A stretch of 64,000 bases of DNA. Origin: Pezicula radicicola. Lineage: Eukaryota > Ascomycota > Leotiomycetes > Helotiales > Dermateaceae. The stretch lies in NCBI GenBank assembly GCA_003008705.1, contig PDUO01000002.1, forward strand, positions 1,010,898-1,074,897, written 5' to 3'. Positions 12,093 to 23,492 of this stretch are shown in pieces; the first letter of the stretch is position 1; each line of letters starts with the position of its first letter. A program made the position numbers and the translations under genes. The notes under the pieces are model-generated. The model made no database searches. It worked only from the letters and a program-made list of their open reading frames with translations, and was not told where the DNA came from.

Positions 12093-13209
12093 GGGAGTTC
12101 CATTGAGGATATTCTCATGGTTGGAGTGATTATCCTTCGCTGTGTATTATCCATATAGTTAATCCGAGTTACTTAAGCGTGGTGCAGGTATGGTATGAAA
12201 ATCTTTCATCTGACTTGCCCTTGACTTTAGTACCTGACTTGATTTGAATAACTGCCATAATTTAAATACTTTCAATTAGGTGACTCCGTTGATCTAGGAA
12301 ACTCACTTTAGTAACTCACTTGACATATGTAACTTTAATCTAACTTTATCAATCCTCACATAACGATCACAATAGCACCTTACACCAATCTAAAGTTTGT
12401 TCGTAGTACTATTCTCACTTGCGAGACAAAATACTTGATTGAAATAGTTCTGGTAAGTAGTGTAAGCTTATTATGCTACCTTAATTACCCATCCCTTCAG
12501 CAACCATTTTCACATTGAACCCTTTACCAGGTCCATATGTATTTAGCAGCAGTTGCTCATTAACAGTCTTCGGGTTAGTTGTCTTTAATGACTAACAATG
12601 TCGCCGGCTTATAGAGTAGATCCCTTTACTTCAATACGCTACTAAATACTTTACAAGTATACTTAAAGTTCTAGTAGTATTTTTCTGCTTTACTTGCTGG
12701 TGATGAAGTGCCGTGTTGAATATTAGCCGGTTTATTTATTATTTAGGTACCTAGGTTTTGATTGCACCATTAGGGAGGCTTTTGTTTTGATAGGTAGATG
12801 TATATCTAATGGTCTCTGGGAGGAATATTTGCATTGTAGTCTTTGCTTATGTCTTGTTAAGGATGGCCTTTACGCTGAGAACTTATAAAGCTTATCCAAG
12901 ACTCAAGATGCTCTGAAAAGGATAGATCTACCTTGATTTTTCAGTCACGCATAGATTCTCAGTAGTTGCAAACGTTGAAACAACCAAATACTAAACACCA
13001 GGCACTTATTGTACTTACCTACCCTAGGGATGCTAAGTTTGAAAATATCTGTGTCCCCAACTATTAAATTGATTTTCTAAACTCAATTACAGGTGAAGAA
13101 GCGTCGCTCGCTGGAAACGTCTCCCATGAAAGGTAGCCCGAGCATCAGTTGTTGACCAGAAGCGGTAACCTCAGACTTCGTAGTTATTTTCCACACCAAA
13201 GCATCCCCT
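12093..13209. other. Intergenic, 1.1 kb, repeat-bearing
   Basis: AT-rich, with no open frame of note. From about 12170 to 12330 there is a run of degenerate ACTTGATTTGAATAAC-like units (the dispersed 18-bp family). Confidence 0.6.
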
Positions 13210-13851
13210 TCAAGTACTGTTCTCCTCAACCATGTATTTCTCTTTGTCCAGTTTATCATTAACCCTAGGTTGAGCATCTTTGAAAGCACAGCTCTTCTTG
13301 CCACAATCCAAACCCCTCCGGCATTGATGGCAAACAAGAAGACCACTCTTGTATACCTTTATCATATCAAACAGTAACTCTTCCGACGTGTTCACCTTAT
13401 CCCTCATACTAATTATATGCTCCAAAGATACATCCCAGGCCATTGTATTGACAAACAAGTGTCTGAGCTTGCTATCTGGTCCAGTGTTCTTGTAAATCCA
13501 TTTGCTGCTGGCTATCGGTATGAAGCCTGATGGCAGTGAAATAAGTTGAGCAGTCACACAATTCTGAAGTTTCGGCATCAAAAGGTAATCGGCGAGGATC
13601 CACACTCTATAAAGTTCGACACCAAGCAAGACCTTTCCATCGCCACTTTCAAGCTTTTGGCGGTACATCCAGTTCAGAATGATACCGAAGCTGTCGGGGT
13701 AGTCGAAGTCGAACTCGGTGCTTTGGGTTTGGCTCTCGATAAAATGTCCGTTAAAGGCTTTGTCGAGCATCGGAGAGTAGTAACATGCGAAGTCTTTGTG
13801 AACCAGAAATTTCTTCGTTCCCTCAAGACCTTTGATTTTGACTGTAATCAT
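13210..13851 (-). CDS. BTB/POZ domain protein (copy A)
   Basis: A single exon of 213 residues, probably the main exon of the gene. It begins MITVKIKGLEGTKKFLVHKD and continues SPMLDKAFNGHFIESQTQ, the usual start of a fungal BTB/POZ dimerisation domain. It is followed by an alpha-helical region and a Cys-rich segment near the C-terminus (VCHQCRRGLDCGKKSC) that could bind a metal. A TTTCACAG acceptor lies 14 nt upstream of the ATG (near 13866), so a short first exon may exist, as in copies B and E. BTB domains act as protein interaction modules, often in Cul3 ligases, but no partner is visible here. Its neighbours are other BTB copies. Confidence 0.75.
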   Translation of the reverse strand: MITVKIKGLEGTKKFLVHKDFACYYSPMLDKAFNGHFIESQTQSTEFDFDYPDSFGIILNWMYRQKLESGDGKVLLGVELYRVWILADYLLMPKLQNCVTAQLISLPSGFIPIASSKWIYKNTGPDSKLRHLFVNTMAWDVSLEHIISMRDKVNTSEELLFDMIKVYKSGLLVCHQCRRGLDCGKKSCAFKDAQPRVNDKLDKEKYMVEENST

Positions 13852-15093
13852 TTCTTGTTCACGCCTGTGAAACGAGTTAGCAACACGGTCCCAAATATGT
13901 CTCTCAATGGTAAAACTGGTCTGTGTAGATCAAGTCCAGTACATGACTCGCATTAAGCTTGTGCTCTGGTGGTTGGTTGCAGAAGAAAATATTTTTGGAC
14001 TGGTGCATACACATACACAAAGTTTGGAAATGGCTTCTTCGCCGGTGTGGAACTCTTAGGGTTCTTAGACGCCAAGGGGTCCTCCTTCGATTGGGACATC
14101 GTGATGTTCACTTGCATAGTCAGCTTTATATCAATACTAGGACTTGGGGCAGGGCCATACCTGATGATCTCAAGCTCTCAAATTAGTTGTTGACATAACC
14201 GTGAGAAGTGCGCTCAAGAGAAGGTGACGTTGTGCTTAGCTGTTTGTTGTGGGAGAGAAAGTCGACGCGACCCAAAGTTGAGAGAAGAGAATCCTCCATG
14301 CACTCAAAGTTACCAATGTTCTTTGCCTCAATCGCCAAAGGTGAGAGGGTGCACCAGTTAGCAAGTTTAGTTGTGACATATGAGCAAAGTTCCACCACTG
14401 ACTTTAAACACAGTTACCAAAGCTAAATTTTAGCGCCTAGGTCGATTTTCAATTTGGAAGTGAAGACAACACAAGCAAAGATAAACCAGACTCCAATTGC
14501 ACCAACACCTTTTCAGTGGTTAAATTGTACCTGATACTAGCCAAATGCTCAAGTAGCTGAAAATTATTTATTGAAATTTGGGTCACTGAAACCAGTGGGT
14601 GAATCGACTGTTTTCTTATGAAGCAGAGCATTCACTGTAAGAAAATTTCATACCATGCAGATTTCTTGGTAAAAGACTGTTTTTCTTGGAGTTATATATC
14701 AGGTGGGCTACTCAAATTAAGTGGATTAATTAAACCTACCACTTATATCTCAATAGAAAGCTGCAGATTCAAAATGATTTCTTCAAAAGCAACTAAGACC
14801 GCATTCACCCTTTTGGTGTAACCATAAAAATACGCGAGTTCTTCGACAGCTTTAGCGAGCACACCTGCTTCCCTTGCGTTTCCTCCACCACCTCCCTCCT
14901 CCACTTCAATCTCAAGATCACATAACTTCAGCAACTCATTGATTGCCTCTTACATAGGGTTTGCCTCCCTCTTTCGATATCAACTTCTTCCACCACGCGT
15001 CTCGTTCAGTAGGTCCATTAATCACACGATCAGAGCTTGCGCAGAAACTCATCAGCTTTGTACCGCAACTTCCTTAACTTGGAAAAAAACACC
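13852..15093. other. Intergenic, 1.2 kb between BTB copies
   Basis: Several open frames of 60-75 codons overlap here on both strands, none with a recognisable domain. One minus frame at 14743-14934 has protein-like composition (CDLEIEVEEGGGGG, then AVEELAYFYGY) and sits just after a possible acceptor, so it could be a relic exon. A CTACTCAAATTAAGTGGATT unit of the dispersed repeat lies near 14708. Confidence 0.45.
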
Positions 15094-15819
15094 ATGGCTC
15101 CCCAATTTAACGCATTCGGTCTACCCAGAACTACACCCATAAAGCTGATTGAGTAAGAGCTCCATCGTACAAATACACTTCTGATGAGCTAACAGGCGTG
15201 ACTCAGAATGCTATCGGGTCCCAGAGTTGACATCTTTGTCGGCAAAGACAAGAAGCAATACTCGGTTCCAAAGCAGCTACTTGTACACCACTCTATCTAC
15301 TTCGACCGATGCTTCAACGGAGGTTTCATCGAAGGCCAGACACAAAAGTTGGAGCTTCCTGAGGATAGTCTCGACAACTTTGATGTAATGCTCGAGTACA
15401 TGATCTATGGCACCATCTTCGGATCAATCTCTGTAGAGAAAACCAAACAATACACAGTGAGCCGGTGCTTAGCATTCCTTACCTTCGCGGACAAATATGG
15501 CTTCGCGGGCAAGCTTGTGGAAGGAGTTATCTGCAAAACGTTGAGGGAAGCTATTCTGTTGTACGGCAACGTGGAATTTGATGTGGAAAATATTAAAGAG
15601 GTGTACCGTACAACTTCCAAGGGTAGTCCGCTACGTACTCTGATGGCTGAAGTGGTATTATCATTTGGAGGAATCAAAGGCGAGAACGGTATTCAATACA
15701 AGACTTTGGTGGAGGAGGTTGATGGATTGGCCTTAGATGTGTTACTCCTGACTAGGGTCTCCATTCGGGACGGACTTTCGAACTGGAAGGATCCATTTAC
15801 TGGAAAACATTACCGATAG
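15094..15819 (+). CDS. BTB/POZ domain protein (copy B)
   Basis: Two exons, 15094-15152 and 15207-15819, 223 residues. Exon 1 encodes MAPQFNAFGLPRTTPIKLIE; exon 2 gives MLSGPRVDIFVGKDKKQYSV, then HHSIYFDRCFNGGFIEGQTQ, the core of a BTB/POZ domain. The distal part has KGSPLRTLMAEVVLS, equivalent to GSPIRTLIVQGVIS in copy E, and ends WKDPFTGKHYR. The intron acceptor is CTCAG at 15206, which restores the frame; the more upstream AACAG would put a TGA in frame. This is the only copy in the window with a complete, uninterrupted two-exon model. The function beyond protein interaction is unknown. Confidence 0.8.
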
Positions 15820-16245
15820 ATGGCGTCTAAGTCTTCTATCAATTCATGACATAAACGCGTTCGCAATTAGTCTTGTACTTTATTAATTCTCTTCTTCTCC
15901 TCTGGAGTTAATCAATCAATCAATTCATTTCTGAATTCTAAATTCATGTCAATTTGGGTAATTCATGTTAATTGATAATTCACTTGATTTAGGTAATTCA
16001 CTTAACTTAGGCAATTCACTTGATTTGAGTCACCCACTTGCATTGAGTAACTGATGCTTGTCTCCACTTGGTTTGTTTGGTCAAATCCACCAAAGGAAAG
16101 GTAACCTAGATTCACTGTCGCCTACAGAAAATATCTTAAGCGAGCGCAACCACCAACTTCCTTCTTTCGTTCCTTCCATTCTCTTCCACTCCACATCCAC
16201 ATCCACATCCACATACTGAGTTGCCCAAATCAAGTCAGTCACCCA
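15820..16245. repeat. 18-bp minisatellite, four units, plus flank
   Basis: Positions 15977-16048 hold four consecutive 18-bp units (AATTCACTTGATTTAGGT type), and looser copies lie on either side. A CCACATCCACATCCACAT hexamer run follows near 16192-16214. The units are the reverse complement of those at 16813-16884. No gene is visible in this stretch. Confidence 0.8.
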
Positions 16246-16736
16246 AATTCAACGAGTGCATGAACTTTGTCCTATACGCAGATTTCTTCGGACTCGGTCG
16301 TGCCAGTGAAGCCATTTTGGAGCCGTTAAAGAAATTATTGGTTATTCAAAAGCGAGGGGGATACGACAGATCTCGACTGATCGACGCTGAGCACATCGAG
16401 TTTGTTTTCTGAGTAGCCCCTGAAGGCAGTCCCCTTCGAACTCTGATTACTCAAGGCGTGCTGTCGAAGCATGGATTGAAAGGATGTGACGACCTGAAGG
16501 AGCAAGAGAAGTAGATTGACGGGTTCGCGGTGAAGATGCTTGCTCCGATCAGAAAGGCTACCTTTGAATGGAACGAGAAGTTTCCTGATTGGCTTGACCC
16601 TCTGGACAACAAGGTAGTGAATAAGAACGTGGAACGAGAGCCCGAATATGAAGCCTGGGAGAACCGCTTTACTTCTTGGACAGAACCAGCACTAGAACCA
16701 GCACCTTATAGGATCCAAGTCTGCGAAGCTAGGTAA
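16246..16736 (+). pseudogene. Broken BTB family copy (copy C), C-terminal half only
   Basis: One frame encodes the distal half of the BTB family: NECMNFVLYADFFGLGRASE, LIDAEHIEFVF, then APEGSPLRTLITQGVLSK and IDGFAVKML. It is interrupted by TGA at 16410-16412 and TAG at 16512-16514, both in frame with each other. In copy E the matching positions read FRQTP and RQQEIQVDG, so the stops sit where copy E has Arg and Gln; CGA to TGA and CAG to TAG are single C-to-T changes. The BTB domain proper is missing: upstream sequence is the 18-bp repeat. A long tail after the second stop (PDWLDPLDNKVVNKN and on) ends at 16734-16736. Confidence 0.8.
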
Positions 16737-17299
16737 TGGCGGTAACTAATGTTGTTACGTTACAAGAAATTGGGGTCTGGTAGAGATAGCTCAGAGTTAT
16801 GCAAAATCAAGGGGGTTACTCAAATTAAGTGGGTTACTCAAATCAAGTGGGTTGCTCAAATCAAGTAGGTTACTTAAATCAACAAAGCAGGTGACTTGAA
16901 CCTTTTGATTAACATAGGACTTGTGAACACTTTCTAATTTTGTAAGATGGGACGGTATGAGTTGATAATTGAGACATGCAGCAACCTCCATAACAAAAGC
17001 TTTGTGTGAAACATTGAGATTATGAGAACGGTATTTGGATGGTCAAAGCATGTTCGATTTGGTTCCGGCATCTTGACGGAGCTTACTCTAAACCAGTAAG
17101 TCTAGATGCTACTCTGGCGGTAGGGAACATTAGGACTTGGAAAACCATGCCTCGTACTGATGAAGTTAACCGGACCTTTGAAGTAATTTGGGGTTTCTTT
17201 CTTTCTTGATTTGTAGATAATTTTGATTTTGAATGCCTCTACTAGCTTATGGTAATGCAACTATATCAAAAATTCTACGCAAATGAAGCTAAGGCTTGC
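16737..17299. repeat. 18-bp minisatellite and intergenic sequence
   Basis: Positions 16813-16884 contain four near-perfect 18-bp units of GGGTTACTCAAATCAAGT (the first three differ by one base each, the fourth is more diverged). This is the clearest array of the dispersed family. The remaining sequence to 17299 is the 3' side of the TCTP gene and holds nothing recognisable. Confidence 0.85.
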
Positions 17300-18301
17300 T
17301 TAGACCTTCATCTCAGTAAGACCGTGCTTCCAGACAGTGACGAAAGGAGTGGTTCCATCCTCGCGGTAGTTCATGAGAACGACCCTAAAATAAATTAGCA
17401 GATGATCTGAACAGTCTCAAACAAAAGCACAACTTACATTCCATCGGGATCCATTGACTCGCCGACGTAGAAATCGTAGTCCTTGAAGTTGGCGACAATC
17501 TTCTTGGCGTATGCCTGAGCACCCTTCTCGAAAGCAGTTATGGTCTCCTCTGGCGCATTCTTTTCTTTCAAAGCCTCCTTGACCTTCTTCATGTATGCTG
17601 TAACCGGATCAGAAAAGTATAAATTTCCGCAGGACTAGGATACTTACTCTTGAGATGGCTAAGATATGACTTCTTATCAAAAGAGGTTTGGTTGAGACGG
17701 AAAGAGTTAACAACGTTGTTAACCTGGACGGCACCATCCTCAACACCCTCGTCGGCTTCCTCAGCAGAGGCGTTGGCACCGGTGTCTATAACGGAAAATA
17801 TCAGCCTTGTTCCCCTCCAAAATATTCGCTTGTGAAGATAAGGCGGGGTTGTACTCACTGACTTCGACAGCACCAAGAGTGATCATGGCGCAGTCGACTT
17901 CGTAAACGGCACCATCGACCTCCTTCAAGTCGTAGGAGTCGGAGATGATCTCGTCACCGGTAATGATGTCCTATTGCGCGCAAGCAGAAAAATCAGCCAT
18001 TGTACTCGAAGACAGGGCTATGCAGGCCCTTTCGCAATCAAGGTGGGGTCGATCGATCGCGAGTCTCGAGGGCGCAGAACTTCGACAGCAAGGAGATGCA
18101 TGTATGTACCTTGTAGATGACTAGAGATAAAGTTGTTAGCATCATTTCTCGAAATTCTGGGGACATTCAGACGGTAAACATAGGGTTTCAGCGGCAAGAC
18201 ACGTTCTAAGAGCAAAAATGCAACTTGCGCTAGAAGACATGTCCTACGGCGCCCAGATGTCGCTCGAGTAGAGAGGTTCAATTCTGCGCATACGTACTCA
18301 T
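17300..18301 (-). CDS. tma19: Translationally controlled tumour protein homologue (TCTP/Tma19)
   Basis: Six exons: 18301-18298, 18120-18110, 17970-17859, 17785-17648, 17597-17438 and 17384-17300, 169 residues, the normal length. The sequence begins [20 protein letters not shown], then [11 protein letters not shown], an acidic [14 protein letters not shown] loop, [17 protein letters not shown], and ends [22 protein letters not shown] is an abundant cytosolic protein that associates with ribosomes and moves to mitochondria under stress in yeast. The first coding exon is only four nucleotides (ATG plus one base) and the second eleven; both are needed to make MIIYK, which confirms them. Presumably highly expressed, given the family. 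Confidence 0.95.
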
Positions 18302-18960
18302 GTTTGCGGTTGCCTGGCGAAAATTCTGAAGAGTTTTGGAGAGTTGGACAGGGTGTGAAGAAGAAGTTCTCGTGGTTGAAGATATTCAGAGGGGTTGGTG
18401 GGGAAAAGTCTGGTTGATTGTGCTAGCCTGATGAAGCTAGTATGAAGCTAGTGGGAATAAACTGAGCCAGAACCTTTTGAACGTGCCTTGCTCGTAATTG
18501 GTTAGCTTACTAGCCACAATGCTTAGATCACGTGTAATTGATACTCGCCACACCTTACATCTCACACCTCACACCTCACACCTCACATCTCGCATCTCAG
18601 GCAACGCGCAGCAAGGGATCCTTCGTGGACATTCTTCTTTCTTCTTTCTTACGGCAGAAGAATATCTTCACTTTTGTGACTTTGTGCACAACCAAAACCA
18701 TCCGATACTCATCGGTCTCCCGCCGTGTCTCCTGTCAAAAAAATGATCGCATGAAGATCCTAACATCCGACTACGCAGCATCCTTGCACTCTGCGTTCTG
18801 CTTAGTCTGCTAGCGAGATTTTGCCATTCCGGTGTTGCCGTATCAGATGTTTGGTTGTCTCTGGTCTCATGTTCTTACAAACCTAATAAACACTCCAACC
18901 TCCTACTCTCCTTCGTGCGCAACACGATAACTGCTCGAGCAAGAACCAGAGTTGTCTGTC
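18302..18960. promoter_or_regulatory. Divergent promoter region between TCTP and Sur2, with a 7-bp tandem repeat
   Basis: This 0.66-kb gap separates two divergent start codons. Positions 18561-18595 contain five tandem 7-bp units (CTCACAC, the last two diverged). Pyrimidine-rich runs near 18630-18650 and 18890-18910 are usual upstream of strongly expressed fungal genes. No promoter element is defined. Confidence 0.5.
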
Positions 18961-20132
18961 ATGGCGAATACCTCCACCCCGTCCAACGTCTCCACCATGT
19001 CCGATCTACCTCCTCTACCATCTTACACGCTCTCGCCTGTTCAGCCGTTCATCTCCTTTATCCCCGACTTCTACCTAACCCTCATTCTCCCCATCGCCGC
19101 TTACTGGATCGTCTCACTATTCTTCCACTATATCGATGTATATGATATATGGCCACAATACAGACTGCATACGCCTGCGGAAATCCTGAAGCGGAATCAT
19201 GTGTCGCGATACGAAGTCGCACGCGACGTTATTATACAACAGGTCATACAGACAGTAGTTGGAGCAATTCTGGGATTGACTGAGCCAGAGGAGGTCAATG
19301 GCAGGGAGGATTATGATATTGCGCGCTGGGCTACAAGGCTACGACTTGCACAGAGAGCTCTGCCCCAAATTCTAGGTTTCATTGGTTTGAATGCTGCAGC
19401 TATTTCAAAGAATGTCTCTGGCTCTCATCCTATGATTGCGGGTCTACTTGCAGGTGGAAAATACCCTTCCTTGAGCATGGGATTGGACGTCGATACCGGA
19501 GCACAAGTGTCAGCTTTTGCTAGCTGGGAGATTGTTGCTGCCAAGGCGTTGTACTGGTATATTGTACCTGCGTTCCAATTCTGGCTTGCAATTTTCATTG
19601 TCGATACATGGCAGTATTTCCTTCATCGTGCTATGCACATGAACAAGTGGTTGTACAGTAAGCTGAAAACTAGCACCCCTCTCCTCGACATTGTCTGATA
19701 TACAAAACAGCCACATTCCACTCACGCCACCATCGCTTGTATGTACCATATGCATTTGGTGCTCTTTACAATCATCCATTCGAAGGCTTCCTGCTCGATA
19801 CTCTAGGTGCCAGCATTGCCTACAAAGTTGCTGGTATGACCGCCCGCCAAGGCATGTGGTTCTTCGCGTGTTCTACTATCAAAACCGTTGATGACCACTG
19901 CGGATACGCACTACCCTGGGACCCTCTTCAACATATAACCAGTAATAATGCCGGCTATCACGATATTCATCACCAGAGCTGGGGAATTAAGACTAATTTT
20001 TCGCAACCTTTCTTCACCTTCTGGGACCGCTTTCTCGGAACAGTCTGGAAGGGAGGAGACACAACAGCTCGATATGAACGATCAAGGAAAGCAGCAGAAT
20101 TCCAGGTCGCAGCAGATAAGGTAGAATTGTAA
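18961..20132 (+). CDS. sur2: Sphinganine C4-hydroxylase (Sur2, fatty-acid hydroxylase superfamily)
   Basis: Two exons, 18961-19657 and 19711-20132, 372 residues. This is a di-iron ER membrane enzyme that hydroxylates dihydrosphingosine or dihydroceramide at C4 to make phytosphingosine. Hydrophobic segments lie near residues 30-55 and 190-215. The histidine boxes are visible: HRAMH (222-226), HSRHH (236-240) formed exactly across the splice junction, and HDIHH near the C-terminus. Blocks ILKRNHVSRYEVARDVI and DDHCGYALPWDP are also characteristic. The ATG at 18961 is the first in frame. All iron ligands are present, so the enzyme should be active. Confidence 0.95.
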
Positions 20133-23100
20133 TAACGAGGATGGATGATCGACAGAGTCGTGTCTGATGTAATTAATGGATGGGATGAAGATGGGGGGGT
20201 TGGAATTCACTCTACACAAGAATAACGGTGTCTACGACTTGGAATTCGGATGGGGTTGGGAGGGCGTTATGGCGCCTTTAACCATCACTGTAAAATATGA
20301 GACATCACTCGTCTAGTCTCTTGTCTCGGGAGACATGGAGGAAGCAGGATACCTAATATTAATCGGAAACCTTTACTTTGTCAAATCTCTAGTTCAGAGC
20401 ATTCATGCGGTGTTCAGTGTTCTGCAGAAATACCAGTTTATTCTGAGGTTTCACGACAGTTGAATTTACAGCATGGGAAGATGAAGGCGTAAGGCTGAGC
20501 GAAATTGCGTCTATGTGCAGAACTTGCGTGGATCCAAGTGGCACGAGTCCAGCACCATCCGAGAGATCATGTCACAACAGCCACACGTGAGATAGATCAT
20601 GTTTGTGACCTGGTTATAAAATTACCTACTTTCTCATAGCGAGGACAATTACGAGGCAGTACCGACTAAATTCGTTGTTGTTTACCTACGCCGAAGCAAT
20701 TCCACAATAGTACGTTCGTGGCTGTTCAATTTTCCTCTTTGAATACGCTCTGGCTTTTCTATTACTTTCTTGCGAGATAAAATTGTCTCTCTACAGGGTA
20801 CACTTGTGCAGATATCGAGGGGAGTTAAGAATGGTGTAGGAGGAGGCGAATAGGGGCTTCGCTTAAAATAATAGAAGTCGGTGGCGGGCAGACTAAGTAG
20901 ACTTGAAGGGAGCTAAGGTACGTAGGTACGTACGAATGTACAGCGCATATATATTGTTTATTTCTACGTAAACATAGGTATAGAATAGGCCCGAATTAAC
21001 TATTTCTGGCAATTCTACACGTATTAATATAAGCTCTGCTCTATTGTAGAATAAGGATTTGCAGTTAGAATTGACAGTGATTATGCGCTGTACCTTCGTA
21101 TGGGGCATTGGAAATTTTTGTACATCGACCTTTCACATGGAAAAATCGGTGAGTGTTAAAATTAAAGGGGAAATAAATTCTTGCCTTTTCCACAGGTAGT
21201 TCCTGTAGCATATTTCAAATCATCCCATACCTAGAGTTTATCAACCTCTGAACGTACGATGTAATTCATCCTCATTTATCTTTACAAATACCTCTAAAGT
21301 TTCTTATATTGTTGCAAACATTCCTTTCTTCGTCCTTAGCTAGCGTATCTTTGAATCGGTCTTCCAAATAACCTTAAGAGTCCCAGTAAACTTACCTAGG
21401 TAGTTCTCAGCAACATTCCATAGGGTCAAAATCACGTGGGGCACCACAATTTTGAGTAATGCAATTACTTTGGATCTAAACTTGAATAACTAATCATCGT
21501 AGCACTAGGACATAACCTTTTTTAAAACATTTATACTACTCTTTTGACACCACACCACAAAAAGCCAGCCACACTCGCCGCATGCGCCACCCTCAACCCA
21601 CATCGTCCGTCAGCGTCAGCATCGCTTCTTACCCGTCCGTGCCGTCTTACTGTGCTTACCCCCTAACTTTAGCGACGCAAATATCGCTACGATAACCGGG
21701 CCGGCTCTCGGTCCATTCTCCTTCTCCCCTAAGGTAGTTCGTCAACGAGTCCAAGTCCAACATGGTGCAAATTAAATACCCAAAATCCAGGACCAAAGTT
21801 CCAACTCCCTGGTGTCCACGACACTCACCATGCTCACCTCATGGTCTCACCTCAAATAGAGTCGCCACTCTACCTATTTAAATAAACATAAGACATCAGA
21901 TGAAATATCACTCCACTGTTACTTCCCACCCCTTAATAATAGTAAACTAGTTAGCTTATTGCTGTCGCTAAATGAGGTGGTATACTCAGCAGCTCAGCCT
22001 CAGGTTTCGTTTCGTTTCGAAGTTTTAACAAGTATCTCTCCACATCGATAGGGAAGACCTTTCATATCTAATCTAATCCAATCCAATTGTACCAATTCAC
22101 AGTCTCTTGGGTCTTGGGGGTGGTGGGGAGAGTTTGACTTTTTTTTTTACCCCTCTCTTGGTTTTGGGGGGTGCGATTACGAAGTGAAGCTTCCCCGCGT
22201 ACGTACGTTCCCGCTTGCTTATTTTGTGCTATATTGTACGTAAATGTATGTCCCTACTGTAGATCCTTTGAAGATAGCTATTTTCTATTTGAGATTCTTG
22301 TCACCAAGCGTACTTCGTAAGCCCGAACGCAAGTTACTTTAGCTACAGGACCTACCTTAGAGCACTATTATTGTCACTACTCAATCAATCCCTCACACCC
22401 TCACTCACCGTACGTAGTTAAGCTAAGCCAAGCAAAACAAAACTCAGAAGCAAACCACTTCAATCATCAATCATCAATCATCAATTACCAAAGCCAAGAG
22501 CCAAGAACCAAGAACCAAAAAATTCTGAAAATGTATATACAGATGTGTATCAAGCATTTCTTTGTAAGTATGTACTCTAACTACCGAAGCTCAACGCCAA
22601 GGCCAAGAATCTACTGTGCACAACATACTGTTTGAGAAGTTGTGTACTCGTACTCCATACTGTATGTGACACTTACCCAAGCCAAGCCAAGCCAAGAAGA
22701 ATAACCGAAAACGGAAAAATAACTGAAAACGGAAAATGAAAATCGAAAAATGCCAAGCCAAACCAAGAAAAAAAAAATAGAAAATGAAAACAGAAACGCC
22801 AAGGAAAATTCAAAGCCAAGAAAAACATTAAGAAAAAAGTCAAGATATCTTAAGCATATAAGTTTTATTCCTTTAGAAGACATAGCATGCAATGCAACAC
22901 TTAGACCACTTCCCCGGAAGTCTATCAATAACGAATTATTTATAGCTACTATACAGTAAGCCAAGTCCCAACCAAGAGAATCCCAAGCTCTTCCCAAAAC
23001 GACTATTTTCTCTCCTTGCAAGTCCCATGATTCAAGAAATGTCACGTTGAATGAAAATGGCCTGGAAAGTTAAGTAGTAGTATGTATTTAAAAGTGTTTT

Positions 23101-23492
23101 TGTATAGAATGTAACGTCATCATATATATCGTCTGCACAGGTTTCATAGGTACATACAACCAAGCCTCTAATCTAAGCCAAGTTGATTGCCAAGTCTCGT
23201 TATTCACATTTCTCTCCAAACTTCTCATCTCTTCATAACCCCAAGCATCCAAACCCAACGCCATGCTAAGTAGCAAAAAGTCTTTCTGTACAGTGTATCT
23301 CGCAACACTATGTTCTAACCTACCCCCAAGCCTGTTGCCTTGCTCCCAGGCCGCTGCCAGTTTCCTATGTTTCCTGTGTGTCTTCCCTTAGACATCCAAT
23401 ATCCAATAGCCTTCCTTGTAACACCACAATCCCGCTTTCCCGCTTCCTAGATCCAAATCCAAACTCAAACCCAAACCTCGTGACGTCTTTCT
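20133..23492. other. Gene-poor region, 3.4 kb, with CCAAG-rich low-complexity stretch
   Basis: No supported gene. From about 22430 to 23000 the + strand is unusually rich in the words GCCAAG and ACCAAG (for example CCAAGCCAAGCCAAGCCAAG at 22678-22697), with CAATCAT repeats near 22463-22485; several long open frames here on both strands are products of that composition. A T-run lies at 22139-22148. This may be transcribed non-coding or untranslated sequence, but nothing proves it. Confidence 0.5.

Noticed and set aside
18498..18813. Two + strand frames of 80-90 codons before Sur2
   Set aside because: They arise from the CTCACAC tandem repeat and lie in the divergent promoter.
22611..23045. 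144-codon minus open frame, Phe/Leu-rich, looking like a membrane protein
   Set aside because: It is the reverse reading of the CCAAG/GAAAA-rich low-complexity stretch; composition alone explains it.
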